From NCBI RefSeq assembly GCF_007859765.1, contig NZ_SIHJ01000003.1, positions 310,001-374,000 on the forward strand: DNA of 64,000 nt, given 5' to 3'. Origin of the DNA: Posidoniimonas corsicana. GTDB taxonomy: Bacteria; Planctomycetota; Planctomycetia; Pirellulales; Lacipirellulaceae. Position 1 is the first letter of the stretch. Every line of letters begins with the position of its first letter. Made by a program: the position numbers and the translations under genes. Positions 17,594 through 26,430 of this stretch are shown piece by piece. Below the pieces are notes generated by a model. The model was not told the origin of the DNA and did not search any database. It saw nothing but the letters and a program-made list of their open reading frames with translations.

Positions 17594-19273
17594 CTACTCC
17601 CCCACCACTGTCCGCTGCATCCGCGCCCCCAGCTTCCGCAACGCCTGGCTCGGCTCGCCGGTCAACCGGGCGTGGATCAGGCTGGGTCCGGAGTCGTCGG
17701 CCCATGCGGCGCGGAGCGCGGCGTCGAACTCGCCCTCGGTGCGGACCTCGTACCCCTTGCCGCCGCCCACCAACTCCGGGATCTGTGAGAACGCCCAAGG
17801 CTGGATGCTGTTGAAGCGGTAGTCGCCCGGGTGCAGCAGCCGCTCGGTGTGGTAGCCGCCGTTGTCCATCACAATGACCACCGCCTTGGCGCCCCGCCGG
17901 GCGAGGCTGCTGAACTCCATACCGGTCATCTGGAAGGCGCCGTCGCCCACCAGGGCCACCACCCGCGCTTCCGGCCGAGCGACGCACGCGCCCAGCGTGG
18001 CCGGCGTGGCGAACCCCATCGACGTGTAGTAGGCCGGGCTGATGAACTCGGTGCTGCCGTGGGTGGTGAGCTCGGTCGACGCGAACAGCGAGTCGCCGAT
18101 GTCGGCGATCACGACCGTGTCGCCCGACAGCTGCTCGTCCAGGCGCTCGATCAGCCGCGTAACGGATAACGCCTCGTCCGGCTGCAGGGTGAACTCGCGC
18201 TGGGACGACTCGGTCGGCGCCGGCGGGGGCGACTGCGTGGGGCGGGGCGCCTTGTCGACCAGCCGCTTGAGGAAGTCCTCGAGGCGGACGCCGTGGTAGT
18301 GGTGGCGGCGCACACGCAGCTCTTCGCTGGTGGCGTAGATGCAGTCGCCCAGGCTGAGGTTGGCCGTGTAGATGCCCAGGTTGATGTCGGTCATGAAGGT
18401 GCCGAGCATCAGCACACAGTCGCTGCCCTCGACGTACTTGGTCACCTCCGCGCGGCCCAGCGCGCCCTCGTACAGGCCCATGTAGAGCGGGTGCGTCTCC
18501 GGGACGACGCCCTTGCCGAGCATGGTGGCGGCGATAGGGATGCCGGCCGACTCGGCGAGCCGGAGCGCCAGGTCTTGCAGGCCGAAGCGGTGAACCTCCA
18601 CGCCCAACAGCAGCACCGGCTGCCTGGCGGCGCGGATGCGGGCGGCGGTCTCCTCGGCGGCCTCTTCGAGGGCCTCGGGGTCGCTCTGCACCTTGGGGAG
18701 CTCGAACCGCGGCCCCGCGTTCGGCACCACGTGCACCATGTCGCGCGGGATCTCGAGGTAGACCGGCCGGCTGAACCGCTTGCACGTGGCCAGCACGCGG
18801 TCGATCTCACGGAACGCGGTCAGCGGGTCGGACAGCTCGGCGCCCGCCACGCACAGCTTCTCGAACACGTCGTACTGCGTGCGCCAGTTGCGGACCATGT
18901 GGTGCAGCAGCGGGTTGTGGATCCGCTCGCGGAGGCCGGGCGAGCCGGTGATCATCACCACCGGCGACTTCTCGGCGTACGCGCCGGCCACCGAGTTGCA
19001 CACGCTCAGCCCGCCCACACAGTAGGTGACGCACAACGCGCCCATGCCGTGCACCCGGGCGTACGCGTCGGCGGCGAAGCCGGCGCAGTCCTCGCGTGTG
19101 CAGCCGACCGCCTCGATCGGGCTCTCCTCCAGCATCGTGTAGAACGACAGCACGTAGTCGCCGGGGATGCCGAACACGTGCCCCACCCCGTGGTCCTGCA
19201 GGCGTTCCAGCAGGTAACCGCCGATGGACAAGCCGGCGCCGCTCAGGTCACGATACTCCGCGACATCCTTCAT
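17594..19273 (-). CDS. Thiamine-diphosphate-dependent 2-keto acid decarboxylase
   Basis: The product is 559 residues. The ATG at 19273 is preceded by a strong AGGAGG with 6-base spacing. The three TPP-enzyme domains are present. The N-terminal PYR domain has HVFGIPGDYVLSFY, a catalytic Glu region CTREDCAGFAADAYAR, and a HH pair in NPLLHHMVRNW that resembles the pyruvate/indolepyruvate decarboxylase active site. The central domain includes QPVLLLGVEVHR. The C-terminal PP domain has the TPP motif VALVGDGAFQMTGMEFSSLARR ... DNGGYHTERLL. Overall order fits the alpha-keto acid decarboxylase family (pyruvate, indolepyruvate or phenylpyruvate type). The substrate is undetermined. No partner aldehyde dehydrogenase lies nearby. 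Confidence 0.9.
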   Translation of the reverse strand: MKDVAEYRDLSGAGLSIGGYLLERLQDHGVGHVFGIPGDYVLSFYTMLEESPIEAVGCTREDCAGFAADAYARVHGMGALCVTYCVGGLSVCNSVAGAYAEKSPVVMITGSPGLRERIHNPLLHHMVRNWRTQYDVFEKLCVAGAELSDPLTAFREIDRVLATCKRFSRPVYLEIPRDMVHVVPNAGPRFELPKVQSDPEALEEAAEETAARIRAARQPVLLLGVEVHRFGLQDLALRLAESAGIPIAATMLGKGVVPETHPLYMGLYEGALGRAEVTKYVEGSDCVLMLGTFMTDINLGIYTANLSLGDCIYATSEELRVRRHHYHGVRLEDFLKRLVDKAPRPTQSPPPAPTESSQREFTLQPDEALSVTRLIERLDEQLSGDTVVIADIGDSLFASTELTTHGSTEFISPAYYTSMGFATPATLGACVARPEARVVALVGDGAFQMTGMEFSSLARRGAKAVVIVMDNGGYHTERLLHPGDYRFNSIQPWAFSQIPELVGGGKGYEVRTEGEFDAALRAAWADDSGPSLIHARLTGEPSQALRKLGARMQRTVVGE

Positions 19274-19441
19274 GACGTTCCTCCTGAGGGTCGATCCGCG
19301 ATTGGTCCGCTGCTGTACAATACTACGCCGCCCGCCGCCGGTGGGATACGTCCCGGCCGGCGTAAGACTTGCGGTGGGCAGGCCACGCCGGCGGGCTGAC
19401 CGCTGGCGCACCGCTCAAAGAACGTTTCCCAGGCAGATATT

Positions 19442-20164
19442 GTGAACCTGAAGCAGCTCCCCCAAACGTTGTTGAGTGAACCGTTCTTGATCGGCGCTTT
19501 GGTGCTCGCATCGGCCGGGGTGTGGGCGTTCTGCGAGATCGCCGACGAGGTAGTCGAGGGCGAATCCCACGAGATGGACAAGCGGCTCGTGCTCGCGCTC
19601 CGCAACGCCGATGACCTCTCCGACCCGGTGGGGCCCAAGTGGTTTGAAGAAATGGTCCGCGACATCACCGCCCTGGGCGGCGTGGCCGTGGTGACGCTCA
19701 CGGCGGTGATCGCGGTGGTGTTCCTGTGGGTGCTCGACAAGCGTCAGCAGGCGGTGCTGCTGTTGGCGGCGTTGGTCGGGGGCTTCCTGCTTAGTTACGG
19801 CATGAAGGCCTTGTTTGATCGCCCCCGCCCCAACCTCACCCCCCACGGCTCGTACGTCTACACCCGCAGCTTCCCCAGCGGGCACGCGATGGTCGCGGCC
19901 TGCGCCTACCTGAGCCTGGGCGCGGTGCTCGCTGAGCTGGTCCGCCCTCGGGCGCTCAAGTTCTTCTTGCTGGCCGTGGCGATTGGCCTGACGATCGCCA
20001 TCGGCGCCAGCCGCGTCTACTTGGGCGTGCACTGGCCGACCGACGTGCTGGCCGGCTGGGCCGCCGGCGGCGCCTGGGCGCTGGGCTGCTGGGCGGTGGC
20101 CCGGCTGGTGCACCTGGGGAAGATCCAGATCCCGGTCGAGGACCCGCCGGCAGCGGCCGATTGA
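19442..20164 (+). CDS. PAP2-family lipid or pyrophosphate phosphatase
   Basis: The product is 240 residues starting at a GTG (19442) with no ATG nearby upstream in frame. Six hydrophobic helices are visible. The three PAP2 catalytic motifs are present in order: KALFDRPRPN (residues ~122-131, the K-x6-R-P motif), SFPSGHA (~142-148, PSGH with the catalytic His), and SRVYLGVHWPTDVLAGW (~184-200, SR-x5-H-x3-D). The enzyme should face the periplasm and dephosphorylate a lipid phosphate such as undecaprenyl pyrophosphate or phosphatidylglycerophosphate. It is divergent from the decarboxylase gene. It ends 115 bases before the DUF1559 gene. Confidence 0.92.
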   Translation: MNLKQLPQTLLSEPFLIGALVLASAGVWAFCEIADEVVEGESHEMDKRLVLALRNADDLSDPVGPKWFEEMVRDITALGGVAVVTLTAVIAVVFLWVLDKRQQAVLLLAALVGGFLLSYGMKALFDRPRPNLTPHGSYVYTRSFPSGHAMVAACAYLSLGAVLAELVRPRALKFFLLAVAIGLTIAIGASRVYLGVHWPTDVLAGWAAGGAWALGCWAVARLVHLGKIQIPVEDPPAAAD

Positions 20165-20227
20165 CCTTGGGCAGGTGCGGTTGCGCTGAATATGCGGAGC
20201 GGCAGTCTGGTGCTGCCGGCCGCAACC

Positions 20228-20233
20228 TATACT
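20228..20233 (+). promoter_or_regulatory. Candidate -10 box (TATACT) before a DUF1559 gene
   Basis: CCTATACT lies 46 bases before the GTG start at 20280. The word and distance match the boxes at 1601 and 10377. No recognisable -35 box is at 16-18 bases upstream. Confidence 0.35.
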
Positions 20234-20279
20234 GGAGGCAGCCGGGAGTCCCGGTTATCGCACCCAGGAGATCCGCACT

Positions 20280-21281
20280 GTGTCTGCTGCTCCGCCGCCC
20301 CAGGTCCGACGGGCGTTTACGATCGTCGAGTTGCTGGTGGTGATCGCCGTGATCGGCGTGCTGATCGCGGTGTTGCTGCCGGCGGTTCAGTCGGCGCGGG
20401 GCGCGGCGCGGCGGACCCACTGCGCGAACAACCTCAAGCAACTCGGCCTGGCGCTGCACGGCCACCACGCCGACCACCTCCGCCTGCCACCCGCGGGCGA
20501 GGATTACGGCTGGTGCCGGTTCCCAGAACAGCGGCGGGTAACGCACGTCCGGAACTACAACGGTCTGGTGCACCTGCTGCCGTACCTAGAAGAGGCCGCG
20601 CTCTACGACCGGTTCGACTTCGCCGCGGCCGCAGCACAGATAGTGCAAGGGAACAACGGCTGCTGCTCGCCCACAACCGCGTTGGCGCCGCTGCTCGGGA
20701 ACGCTGTTGTGAGCGGCAATGCCGCGGTGGCGGCGCAGGCGATCGGCCTGCTGCGGTGCCCGGACGACAGCGGCGATCCCCTGCTGCCGTCCGGAGGCTT
20801 GTACGGAGCGGGGGACAGCCGCTACCGGAGCGTGAAGACCAACTACGACTTTGTCGTCGCGAGCGACCCAATCTGCGACCACTGGCGCCTGTCTCCGGTG
20901 TCGGAGCGGCGGATGTTCGGCGAGAACAGCGACACCTCCTACCGGCGTGTTCGGGATGGGCTGTCGCACACCGCCGCCATGGCCGAGACGCTGTTCGACG
21001 TGTTCAACGGCTCGGCGCCTGCATGGGCGTACCGCGGGTGGGTGATGCAGGGCGTCGCGCTTGACGCCCACGGCGTAAACAGCTGGGACTGGCCCGCGGT
21101 CGGCGACCAGCGGCGCGTCGGTCAGCTCGGCACACACTCCTCCGCGGGCAGCCTGCACGGCGACTTCTGCCACGTGCTAATGGGTGACGCCGCGGTGCAG
21201 GTGGTGCGCGAGCAGGCCGACGCCCACGTGCTCCGAGCGATGTCGACCATGGCGGGCGAGGAGACTGAAGCCGCCTTCTAG
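20280..21281 (+). CDS. DUF1559 prepilin-like protein (H-X9-DG family)
   Basis: The product is 333 residues starting at a GTG (20280). Residues ~10-31 form a type IV pilin-like leader: PQVRRA followed by FTIVELLVVIAVIGVLIAVLLPAV, with prepilin cleavage expected at A/F (the usual residue before the cut is Gly, so this is a variant) and a methylated Phe. The helix exit QSARGAARRTHCANNLKQLGLALH is the conserved DUF1559 sequence. The C-terminal H-X9-DG-like element is GSLHGDFCHVLMGDAAVQVV, with a DAA in place of DG. DUF1559 proteins are very numerous in planctomycetes and probably form pseudopilus-like assemblies or cell-surface structures. Its stop overlaps the convergent PEP-CTERM gene stop by 4 bases. 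Confidence 0.9.
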   Translation: MSAAPPPQVRRAFTIVELLVVIAVIGVLIAVLLPAVQSARGAARRTHCANNLKQLGLALHGHHADHLRLPPAGEDYGWCRFPEQRRVTHVRNYNGLVHLLPYLEEAALYDRFDFAAAAAQIVQGNNGCCSPTTALAPLLGNAVVSGNAAVAAQAIGLLRCPDDSGDPLLPSGGLYGAGDSRYRSVKTNYDFVVASDPICDHWRLSPVSERRMFGENSDTSYRRVRDGLSHTAAMAETLFDVFNGSAPAWAYRGWVMQGVALDAHGVNSWDWPAVGDQRRVGQLGTHSSAGSLHGDFCHVLMGDAAVQVVREQADAHVLRAMSTMAGEETEAAF

Positions 21282-22087
21282 GCGGCGCGGCGGCGGCGTG
21301 CCGACAATCCAACGGCCAGCAGCGCGCCCGCCACCAGGCCGCTCGGCTCGGGAACCTCGCCGGTGGTGAACGCGATCTCCGTGATATTCTTCACGACCGA
21401 CTTGCCTTCGCCGGAGGAGAATGCGTCGGGTTGGTCGGCCTGCTCAGACGAGAATTCGATCGAGAGCGAATAGACCGTGTTCGGCGCCAGCGTCCCTGCC
21501 GGCAGCGGCAGGCTGGTCTGGCCGGTAGCGTCGACGGCGATCGGCGCCTGCCCGCCCGACAGGCTGGCGATATGCACGGTAACGCGGTCGACCTCCGCGC
21601 CGGGCGCATTCCATTCCAGCGTCACGGGCCGCGACGGGTTGAGGCCGCTGAGGACTTCGTACACCGAGCCGGTGAAGTAGGGGACCGAGTCAACATCGTG
21701 CGAGCGCAGGGCAACGGACTCCCGGATCGTGCTCGAACCGGAATTCGCCGCGAGGGTGTAGTCGCCCGCGGGCCACGCGGTTTCTAGCTGAGAGGTAGAG
21801 AAGTACCCGCTGCTGATGTCCCATCGCGTGCCGCCCGGCATCGCGTCGAGCGGGGCATCGGGGCCCGTGGGGTGCTCGAGCACCACCCCGCTGAACTCGA
21901 ACGGGTCGTCCGAAGCGAACTGGGCAAAGACCTCGTGGAATGACGGCGCCGCCGGCGCCAGGTTGCTGCCGTCTTGCAGATACGCGGACAAGCGGCCAAG
22001 CGTCCACTCGATCACCACCGCACGGGCGGAGTCGGCGGAGAGCACAAACAGCATCAAGACGGCAAACAGCGCGCAGCGGGGTCTCAT
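21278..22087 (-). CDS. Exported PEP-CTERM protein
   Basis: The product is 269 residues. Residues 1-23 form a signal peptide (MRPRCALFAVLMLFVLSADSARA). The body is beta-rich and low in Cys, with SGYFSTSQLETAW and RPVTLEWNAPGAEVDRVTVHIASL strands reminiscent of carbohydrate-binding or surface-adhesion sandwiches; no catalytic motif is visible. The C-terminus has the sorting signal: VPEPSGLVAGALLAVGLSARRRRAA, i.e. PEP motif, hydrophobic helix, Arg cluster. It should be processed by an exosortase and anchored or released at the envelope. No exosortase gene is in the window. It overlaps the convergent DUF1559 gene by four bases. Confidence 0.88.
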   Translation of the reverse strand: MRPRCALFAVLMLFVLSADSARAVVIEWTLGRLSAYLQDGSNLAPAAPSFHEVFAQFASDDPFEFSGVVLEHPTGPDAPLDAMPGGTRWDISSGYFSTSQLETAWPAGDYTLAANSGSSTIRESVALRSHDVDSVPYFTGSVYEVLSGLNPSRPVTLEWNAPGAEVDRVTVHIASLSGGQAPIAVDATGQTSLPLPAGTLAPNTVYSLSIEFSSEQADQPDAFSSGEGKSVVKNITEIAFTTGEVPEPSGLVAGALLAVGLSARRRRAA

Positions 22088-22492
22088 AAACGTCCTTGCG
22101 GTAGGGAGCAGGCCTCAGGGATGCCGCGCCAGAGAATCAGGCGGCGGGCGAGAATGTCACGCAGGGGGTCGCGGCGTGAGCGGGTCCTGGGCAAAGAAAA
22201 AGCGGGTCAGTCCGACTGGAAAGCCATTGTCGGAATGGGGCCCGCGGCGTCAAGGGCGACCAGCAACCGTCTCGTGCGCGTAGCTGCAAACCGGCGAAAA
22301 GTCGGCGGACTTGGCCGCAGGCTTTGGCGCAGAGCTCTTTGACGATAGCATAGGACCCCGGTTGGCTTGCGGGTGGTTGCTCAGTGCCCACCGCAAGGCG
22401 AGAGGCGTCGGTTCCTAACCAGCAGGCGAGTCCCCCTGTGTCGACGCCGGCGTCCCACGCCGGGCGAACGACGCAGACGCGAGGATCTCGCG
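22088..22492. other. Intergenic region with no recognised gene
   Basis: These 405 bases lie between the minus-strand PEP-CTERM gene and the plus-strand SDR gene, so both promoters should lie here. A small palindrome, arms CCGGCGT at 22447-22453 and ACGCCGG at 22457-22463, occurs about 30 bases before the SDR start. An AAAAAG-rich patch lies at ~22195. No open frame has coding character beyond shadows. Confidence 0.45.
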
Positions 22493-23404
22493 ATGATTGC
22501 GCCCCGCAAGCCGCGTCAGCCGGAGGAGCAGGTCGTGCTTGTCACCGGCGCGTCGGTCGGCCTGGGCCTTGCTATCGCCCGCCGCCTGCTGAGCGAACGC
22601 CACGAGCGGGGCTACAGGCTCGTGCTCACCGCGCGCGAGTCGTCGCTGCCGCGGTTCGCGGAGAACGGGGTATCGGAAGAGGAGGGCGTTTGGATCCGCG
22701 CGCTCGACGTTACCGACGCGGACCAGCGGCTGGCGGTTGTCGACGAGATCAACCGGCGCCTGGGCGGCGTCGACGTGCTGATCAACAACGCGGGCGTCGC
22801 GTACCGTTCGTGCGTCGAGCACGTGACCGAGCCGGAACGGCTGCACCAGATGAACATCAACTTCCGCTCTCCCATCGAGCTGGCCAGGGCGGTCCTGCCG
22901 GGGATGCGGGCGAAACGTCGCGGCAAGATCGTCAATATCTCATCGGTGGGCGGCATGATGGCCATGCCGACGATGTCCGTCTACTCGGCATCGAAGTTCG
23001 CTCTGGAGGGCGCCAGCGAGGCGCTCTACTACGAACTTAAGCCGTGGAATGTATCGGTCACGCTGATCCAGCCCGGGTTCATGCGTTCCGACGCGTTCGA
23101 GAAGGTGCCGTACACAATTATGAGCGCCCGCGCGTCCGGCGACTGCGCGGACCCCTACCATGAGCACTACTTCCACATGGAGGCGTTCATCGGCAAGGCC
23201 ATGAATCGCGCGCTCGCCACGCCCGATTCGGTCGCGCGCAAGGTGGCCGCCGTGCTCCGCTCGCGCTCCCCGCCACTGCGTGTGTACGGCAGCGCCGACG
23301 CGGTCGCATTCGCCTGGCTCCGCGGGCTGCTGCCCAGGCGTGTCTACACGTGGATCCTGTACCGCAACCTGCCGCGTGTGCGAGAATGGGCCAAGCGGGC
23401 CTAG
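22493..23404 (+). CDS. Short-chain dehydrogenase/reductase
   Basis: The product is 303 residues. The ATG at 22493 has GAGG with 8-base spacing; the frame upstream is Arg-rich and non-coding in character. Classical SDR motifs are present: cofactor loop VTGASVGLGLAIARRLL (residues ~17-33), DVLINNAG (~90-97), the Ser of VNISSVGGMM, and the catalytic pair YSASKFALEG (Tyr and Lys in Y-x3-K). The C-terminal extension RSRSPPLRVYGSADAVAFAWLRGLLPRRVYTW may pack against a membrane or lipid substrate, as in SDRs acting on hydrophobic substrates. Substrate is unknown. The GNAT gene follows 32 bases later and may be co-transcribed. Confidence 0.9.
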   Translation: MIAPRKPRQPEEQVVLVTGASVGLGLAIARRLLSERHERGYRLVLTARESSLPRFAENGVSEEEGVWIRALDVTDADQRLAVVDEINRRLGGVDVLINNAGVAYRSCVEHVTEPERLHQMNINFRSPIELARAVLPGMRAKRRGKIVNISSVGGMMAMPTMSVYSASKFALEGASEALYYELKPWNVSVTLIQPGFMRSDAFEKVPYTIMSARASGDCADPYHEHYFHMEAFIGKAMNRALATPDSVARKVAAVLRSRSPPLRVYGSADAVAFAWLRGLLPRRVYTWILYRNLPRVREWAKRA

Positions 23405-23436
23405 ATGGGGGCGACGCAGGTAAACGGGGCCGGGCA

Positions 23437-24081
23437 GTGGGCACAAGCAGCATCGATATCCGAACCCTCTTTGACGGTGAGGTGGCCGCGGCGCAGGAAC
23501 TCTCTAACCGCATCCCGGATGTGTTCACCGCTTACCTGCAGGAGCGGCTCCCCAACTTCTTCGAGATCTCCGAAGTCGTCGATCCCCCGCGCGAACCGCG
23601 GCTAGCGGTGGGCGCCTACGACGAGGGGCGACTCGTCGGTGCGGCTTCGGTCTCGGTCGCCCTGGGCCCCGATGCGTGGCAGGAGGTCCGGCATGATTGG
23701 GACGCCATCGAAGAACGGTTTACCAATCACGAGCTCGGCGTCTACTTTACGCTGCTCGGCGACTGGAACCGGGCGTTGATCGGCGCGCCGGAAGGAGCGC
23801 TCTTCATCCACTCGCTCTGCGTCGAGCCCAGCCACCGCGGCCGGGGCGTCGGGCGGCGTCTCGTGGCTGGCGCTATCGAACGACTGGAAACCGCTGAGCG
23901 TGGGACGCTCTTCATGGAGGTGGCGCGGCGGCGAGGGTGGCGGCGGTTCTGTGAGCCGCTCGGCTTCCGCACGGTGCGTCGGACACTTTCCCTGTCCGAC
24001 CGGCTCCAGTTCGGCTGCTGGGGCGTGGTGCTGCTGAAGTACGAGAGTGGCGACGCGGCGCGGGTCTTCCGCGCCGAGTAG
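23437..24081 (+). CDS. GNAT-family N-acetyltransferase
   Basis: The product is 214 residues from a GTG at 23437, 33 bases after the SDR stop; the frame is open further upstream but into the SDR gene, so 23437 is a reasoned but uncertain start. The GNAT motif A is ALFIHSLCVEPSHRGRGVGRRLVAGAIERL, with the R/Q-x-x-G-x-G/A acetyl-CoA loop as RGRGVG. A later FMEVARRRGWRRFCEPLGFRTVRR matches the terminal strand and hook. Substrate (protein, amino compound or antibiotic) is unknown. It is followed by the minus-strand terminator at 24088-24128. Confidence 0.75.
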   Translation: MGTSSIDIRTLFDGEVAAAQELSNRIPDVFTAYLQERLPNFFEISEVVDPPREPRLAVGAYDEGRLVGAASVSVALGPDAWQEVRHDWDAIEERFTNHELGVYFTLLGDWNRALIGAPEGALFIHSLCVEPSHRGRGVGRRLVAGAIERLETAERGTLFMEVARRRGWRRFCEPLGFRTVRRTLSLSDRLQFGCWGVVLLKYESGDAARVFRAE

Positions 24082-24087
24082 CGCGCA

Positions 24088-24128
24088 TGAAAGAGCCCGG
24101 GCCGGCGGGAGGAGCCAGCCCGGGCGGA
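24088..24128 (-). terminator. Rho-independent terminator of the downstream PEP-CTERM gene
   Basis: On the minus strand, arms at 24115-24125 and 24095-24105 pair with one G-T wobble (GCCCGGGCTGG with CCGGCCCGGGC), followed by TCTTTCAT. It lies just past the stop (24151) of the minus-strand PEP-CTERM gene and could work for the convergent GNAT gene too. Its T-rich tail closely resembles that of the groEL terminator. Confidence 0.6.
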
Positions 24129-24150
24129 ACGCGCCCAAGCTCGCGCGTGT

Positions 24151-24840
24151 CTAGCGTTGACGCCGACGCGCCAGTGCGGCCGCGGCCGCCAGCGAGGTCA
24201 GCAGGACCGCGGCGGGTTCGGGGACCGGCTCGAACATCACGGCCGCCGACCGCATCGAGACGAAGCTGTTAACCTCCGCCTCTTGGGTCAGGATGATCCC
24301 GCTGGAGCCGTCGTAGTCGATGTCACCGAGGTAGACCCAGCCGCCCTGAATCGCGGGGTCGTTCTGATCGACCAGCACCGAGAAGCTGTTCGCCCCAGAA
24401 ACCGCGGTGTAGGTGACGCCCGCAGCATTGACGTTGGTGGTGAATGGCCACGCGGCGTAGACGCGGTAGGGGCCGGCCGCGCCGCCGACATTCCCCGACC
24501 CGGCCACGGGCGTGCCGTCCAGCCTGACGCCGAGCGCCTGGCCGGCCGTGTTAAGGTTGTCGGCGTCCGTCGTCGGGTCGTAGCGGTAGACGTAGGTGTC
24601 GGGGTCGTTGACGCCGTCGCCGCCGAAGATGCTGTCGCCGCCGGTCAGCCCGAAAGCCGAACTCGCCGAGGACTGCGATGCGGTCATGGTGTCGCCCCCG
24701 AAGGTGAAGTGTGAGTTGTACGTCAGCACGCCGTCGTCGGCGCCGTCGGTATCGATCTCGATTAGGAAGGCCGCCTGGGCAGAGGTGGCGGCGAGAGCCG
24801 CGCAGCCAACTGCGAGGCACAACAGCGATGTCGATCTCAT
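24151..24840 (-). CDS. Exported PEP-CTERM protein
   Basis: The product is 229 residues. The ATG at 24840 has a GGAG 6 bases upstream; the ATG at 24852 does not, so 24840 is chosen. Signal peptide MRSTSLLCLAVGCAALAATSAQA is followed by FLIEIDTDGADDGVLTYNSHF and a beta-sandwich-like body with FGGDTMTASQ, FGGDGVNDPDTYVYRYDP and AVSGANSFSVLVDQNDPAIQGGWVYLGDIDYDG strands. The C-terminus EPVPEPAAVLLTSLAAAAALARRRQR is a textbook PEP-CTERM: PEP, hydrophobic helix, RRR. It is a client of an exosortase that lies elsewhere. Function is unknown; no catalytic residues stand out. A terminator follows at 24088-24128. Confidence 0.88.
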   Translation of the reverse strand: MRSTSLLCLAVGCAALAATSAQAAFLIEIDTDGADDGVLTYNSHFTFGGDTMTASQSSASSAFGLTGGDSIFGGDGVNDPDTYVYRYDPTTDADNLNTAGQALGVRLDGTPVAGSGNVGGAAGPYRVYAAWPFTTNVNAAGVTYTAVSGANSFSVLVDQNDPAIQGGWVYLGDIDYDGSSGIILTQEAEVNSFVSMRSAAVMFEPVPEPAAVLLTSLAAAAALARRRQR

Positions 24841-25029
24841 GAGACGCTCCATCAAAAAACAGTGGTGAACACCTGTGGCGTAGTCGTCAGCCCGCCTAAG
24901 AAGAGGAGACGCTGCAGCGCCACATCGGGGCTCCGCAGCAGTATTCAAGTTAATCGTCCCTTCGGAGATGTTCCACGCGAAGTCGCGCATCTGGTTCTTC
25001 GATACGCGCAGCGGGCGTCCGCGCCTGGG

Positions 25030-25980
25030 CTACCAGGGGTACTCGGCCGTCGAGACCTGCCCGCCGTCGCCGATGACCGACCCCTCCTGCAGCACGGCTA
25101 GGTCGACGTCGCTGGGCACGGCTACGGTGTGGCAGTCGAGGAACACAAAGAAGGTGACCCCGGCGTGGGCGCTGCCGAACTTGAACACGTTGGCGTCCCG
25201 GGGTCCCGTTGCTAGGCCCCAGCGGGACCCGCCAAGAATGGCGGCCGCCGTGTCCGCGGCGAAGTAGGCGGTGTCGCCGAGCCGCAGGTCACGGACCTCG
25301 GGCTCGCCGGCGGCCACGTCCTCCATCGGGGTGTGCCGCTCACCCACGGCGAACGTCTTAGAGAGCCCGTCGGTGACGTGGCGGTCCGTGACGCGCGACT
25401 TGGTGTAGATCGGGCCGGCGGTGATCGACATCGCCAGCGGGTGGTCGGGGCCTCCCAGCTCGGGCGGCGTCTTGTAGTTGTGGTGCAGGCCCGCGTTAGC
25501 GGCGTAGTCACCGCCCGCCGCGACGCCGCGCACCCGCGGGGGCGAGCCGCCGTTGTCGAAGTCGCGGTCGGCAGCCGGTGGCCGCCGCGTTGGGCAGAAG
25601 TACAGGGCGACCGGTGTCCGCATCGCCGCGGCGTTGCGGTCGTCGTCCACGCGCACGGTGGGCAGGAAGCTGTCGTGCTGCGCCTGCTGCTCCAAGTAGG
25701 GCAGCAGCTCAAACGCCCACGACGCGCCGTACACGCCGGTCTGATCGCGGGCCGAAGGGTAGTGGCCGTGGTGGTCGTTGTAGACCTGGATGGCGAGGCC
25801 GATCTGCCGCAGGTTGTTCTGGCACTGCCCGCGGCGTGACGCTTCGCGGCTGGCCTGGATCGCCGGCAGCAGCAACGCAGCCAGCATCCCGATTATGGCG
25901 ACAACCACCAGCATCTCGACCAGCGACACCCCACGCCGCCTGCTCCGAGCGTGGCGGAAATTGACAGCAACATCGGACAT
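25030..25980 (-). CDS. DUF1559 prepilin-like protein (H-X9-DG family)
   Basis: The product is 316 residues from the ATG at 25980. Residues ~12-40 give the leader RHARSRRRG followed by VSLVEMLVVVAIIGMLAALLLPAIQ, with cleavage at G/V and the conserved Glu five residues into the mature helix. The DUF1559 helix exit SREASRRGQCQNNLRQIGLAIQVYNDHHGHYP is complete. The centre has the ADRDFDNGGSPP and TDGLSKTFAVGERHTPM stretch typical of the family (the T-D-G-x-S-x-T motif). The C-terminal H-X9-D element FGSAHAGVTFFVFLDCHTV has the His and Asp but not the following Gly. It likely enters a pseudopilus after prepilin-peptidase processing. It is 189 bases upstream of the PEP-CTERM gene on the same strand. 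Confidence 0.9.
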   Translation of the reverse strand: MSDVAVNFRHARSRRRGVSLVEMLVVVAIIGMLAALLLPAIQASREASRRGQCQNNLRQIGLAIQVYNDHHGHYPSARDQTGVYGASWAFELLPYLEQQAQHDSFLPTVRVDDDRNAAAMRTPVALYFCPTRRPPAADRDFDNGGSPPRVRGVAAGGDYAANAGLHHNYKTPPELGGPDHPLAMSITAGPIYTKSRVTDRHVTDGLSKTFAVGERHTPMEDVAAGEPEVRDLRLGDTAYFAADTAAAILGGSRWGLATGPRDANVFKFGSAHAGVTFFVFLDCHTVAVPSDVDLAVLQEGSVIGDGGQVSTAEYPW

Positions 25981-26217
25981 CGATCGCGATCTGCCCGCGG
26001 GGTATGAGACTAGTGATGAGCGTCGCCGCTGCGGGAATCCTACGCGGTCTGGACGGGTTGCGGAACACACGCTTCTTGCAAAGCAACGTGTGCCGAGGCC
26101 GCTTTCGCGCTGGCGTCCTGGAATATGGCGTCGCCGCAGTTGGCGGAGCGGGAGTCGCGTCTAGAGTTCCGTAGCTTCAGAGTTCACACATCCTGTTCTT
26201 CCATGAAAGGCGTCCCC

Positions 26218-26430
26218 ATGAGCGACTCCCAGCACACCACCAACTGGCCGGATCTTGCGGTCGGGCTGTTCGATCGTCTCACCGGCCGGCAGGCCGAGAT
26301 CAACTATCAGTTCGCGGACATGCACCTCAGTGTTCCGTCGGGCGTGGGGCCCGAAGCGAAGCACGCCGAGTGGGTGCTCAACGGCAGCATCAGCGTGTCC
26401 ACGAGCGACGGGTCGGCAGCCCCAAACTGA
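26218..26430 (+). CDS. Small conserved-looking protein, unassigned; may be the front half of a frame-broken gene
   Basis: The ATG at 26218 (AAAGG upstream) opens a 70-residue frame: MSDSQHTTNWPDLAVGLFDRLTGRQ, then AEINYQFADMHLSVPSGVG and AEWVLNGSISVSTSDGSAAPN. It looks like a real soluble beta-rich domain. The reading continues convincingly in another frame from ~26403 (SPKLTAAGELSATVDGQP...). Either a one-base frameshift interrupts a ~140-residue gene, or these are two adjacent genes. I do not recognise the family. It sits at the head of the DUF427/DUF2945 cluster. Confidence 0.5.
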   Translation: MSDSQHTTNWPDLAVGLFDRLTGRQAEINYQFADMHLSVPSGVGPEAKHAEWVLNGSISVSTSDGSAAPN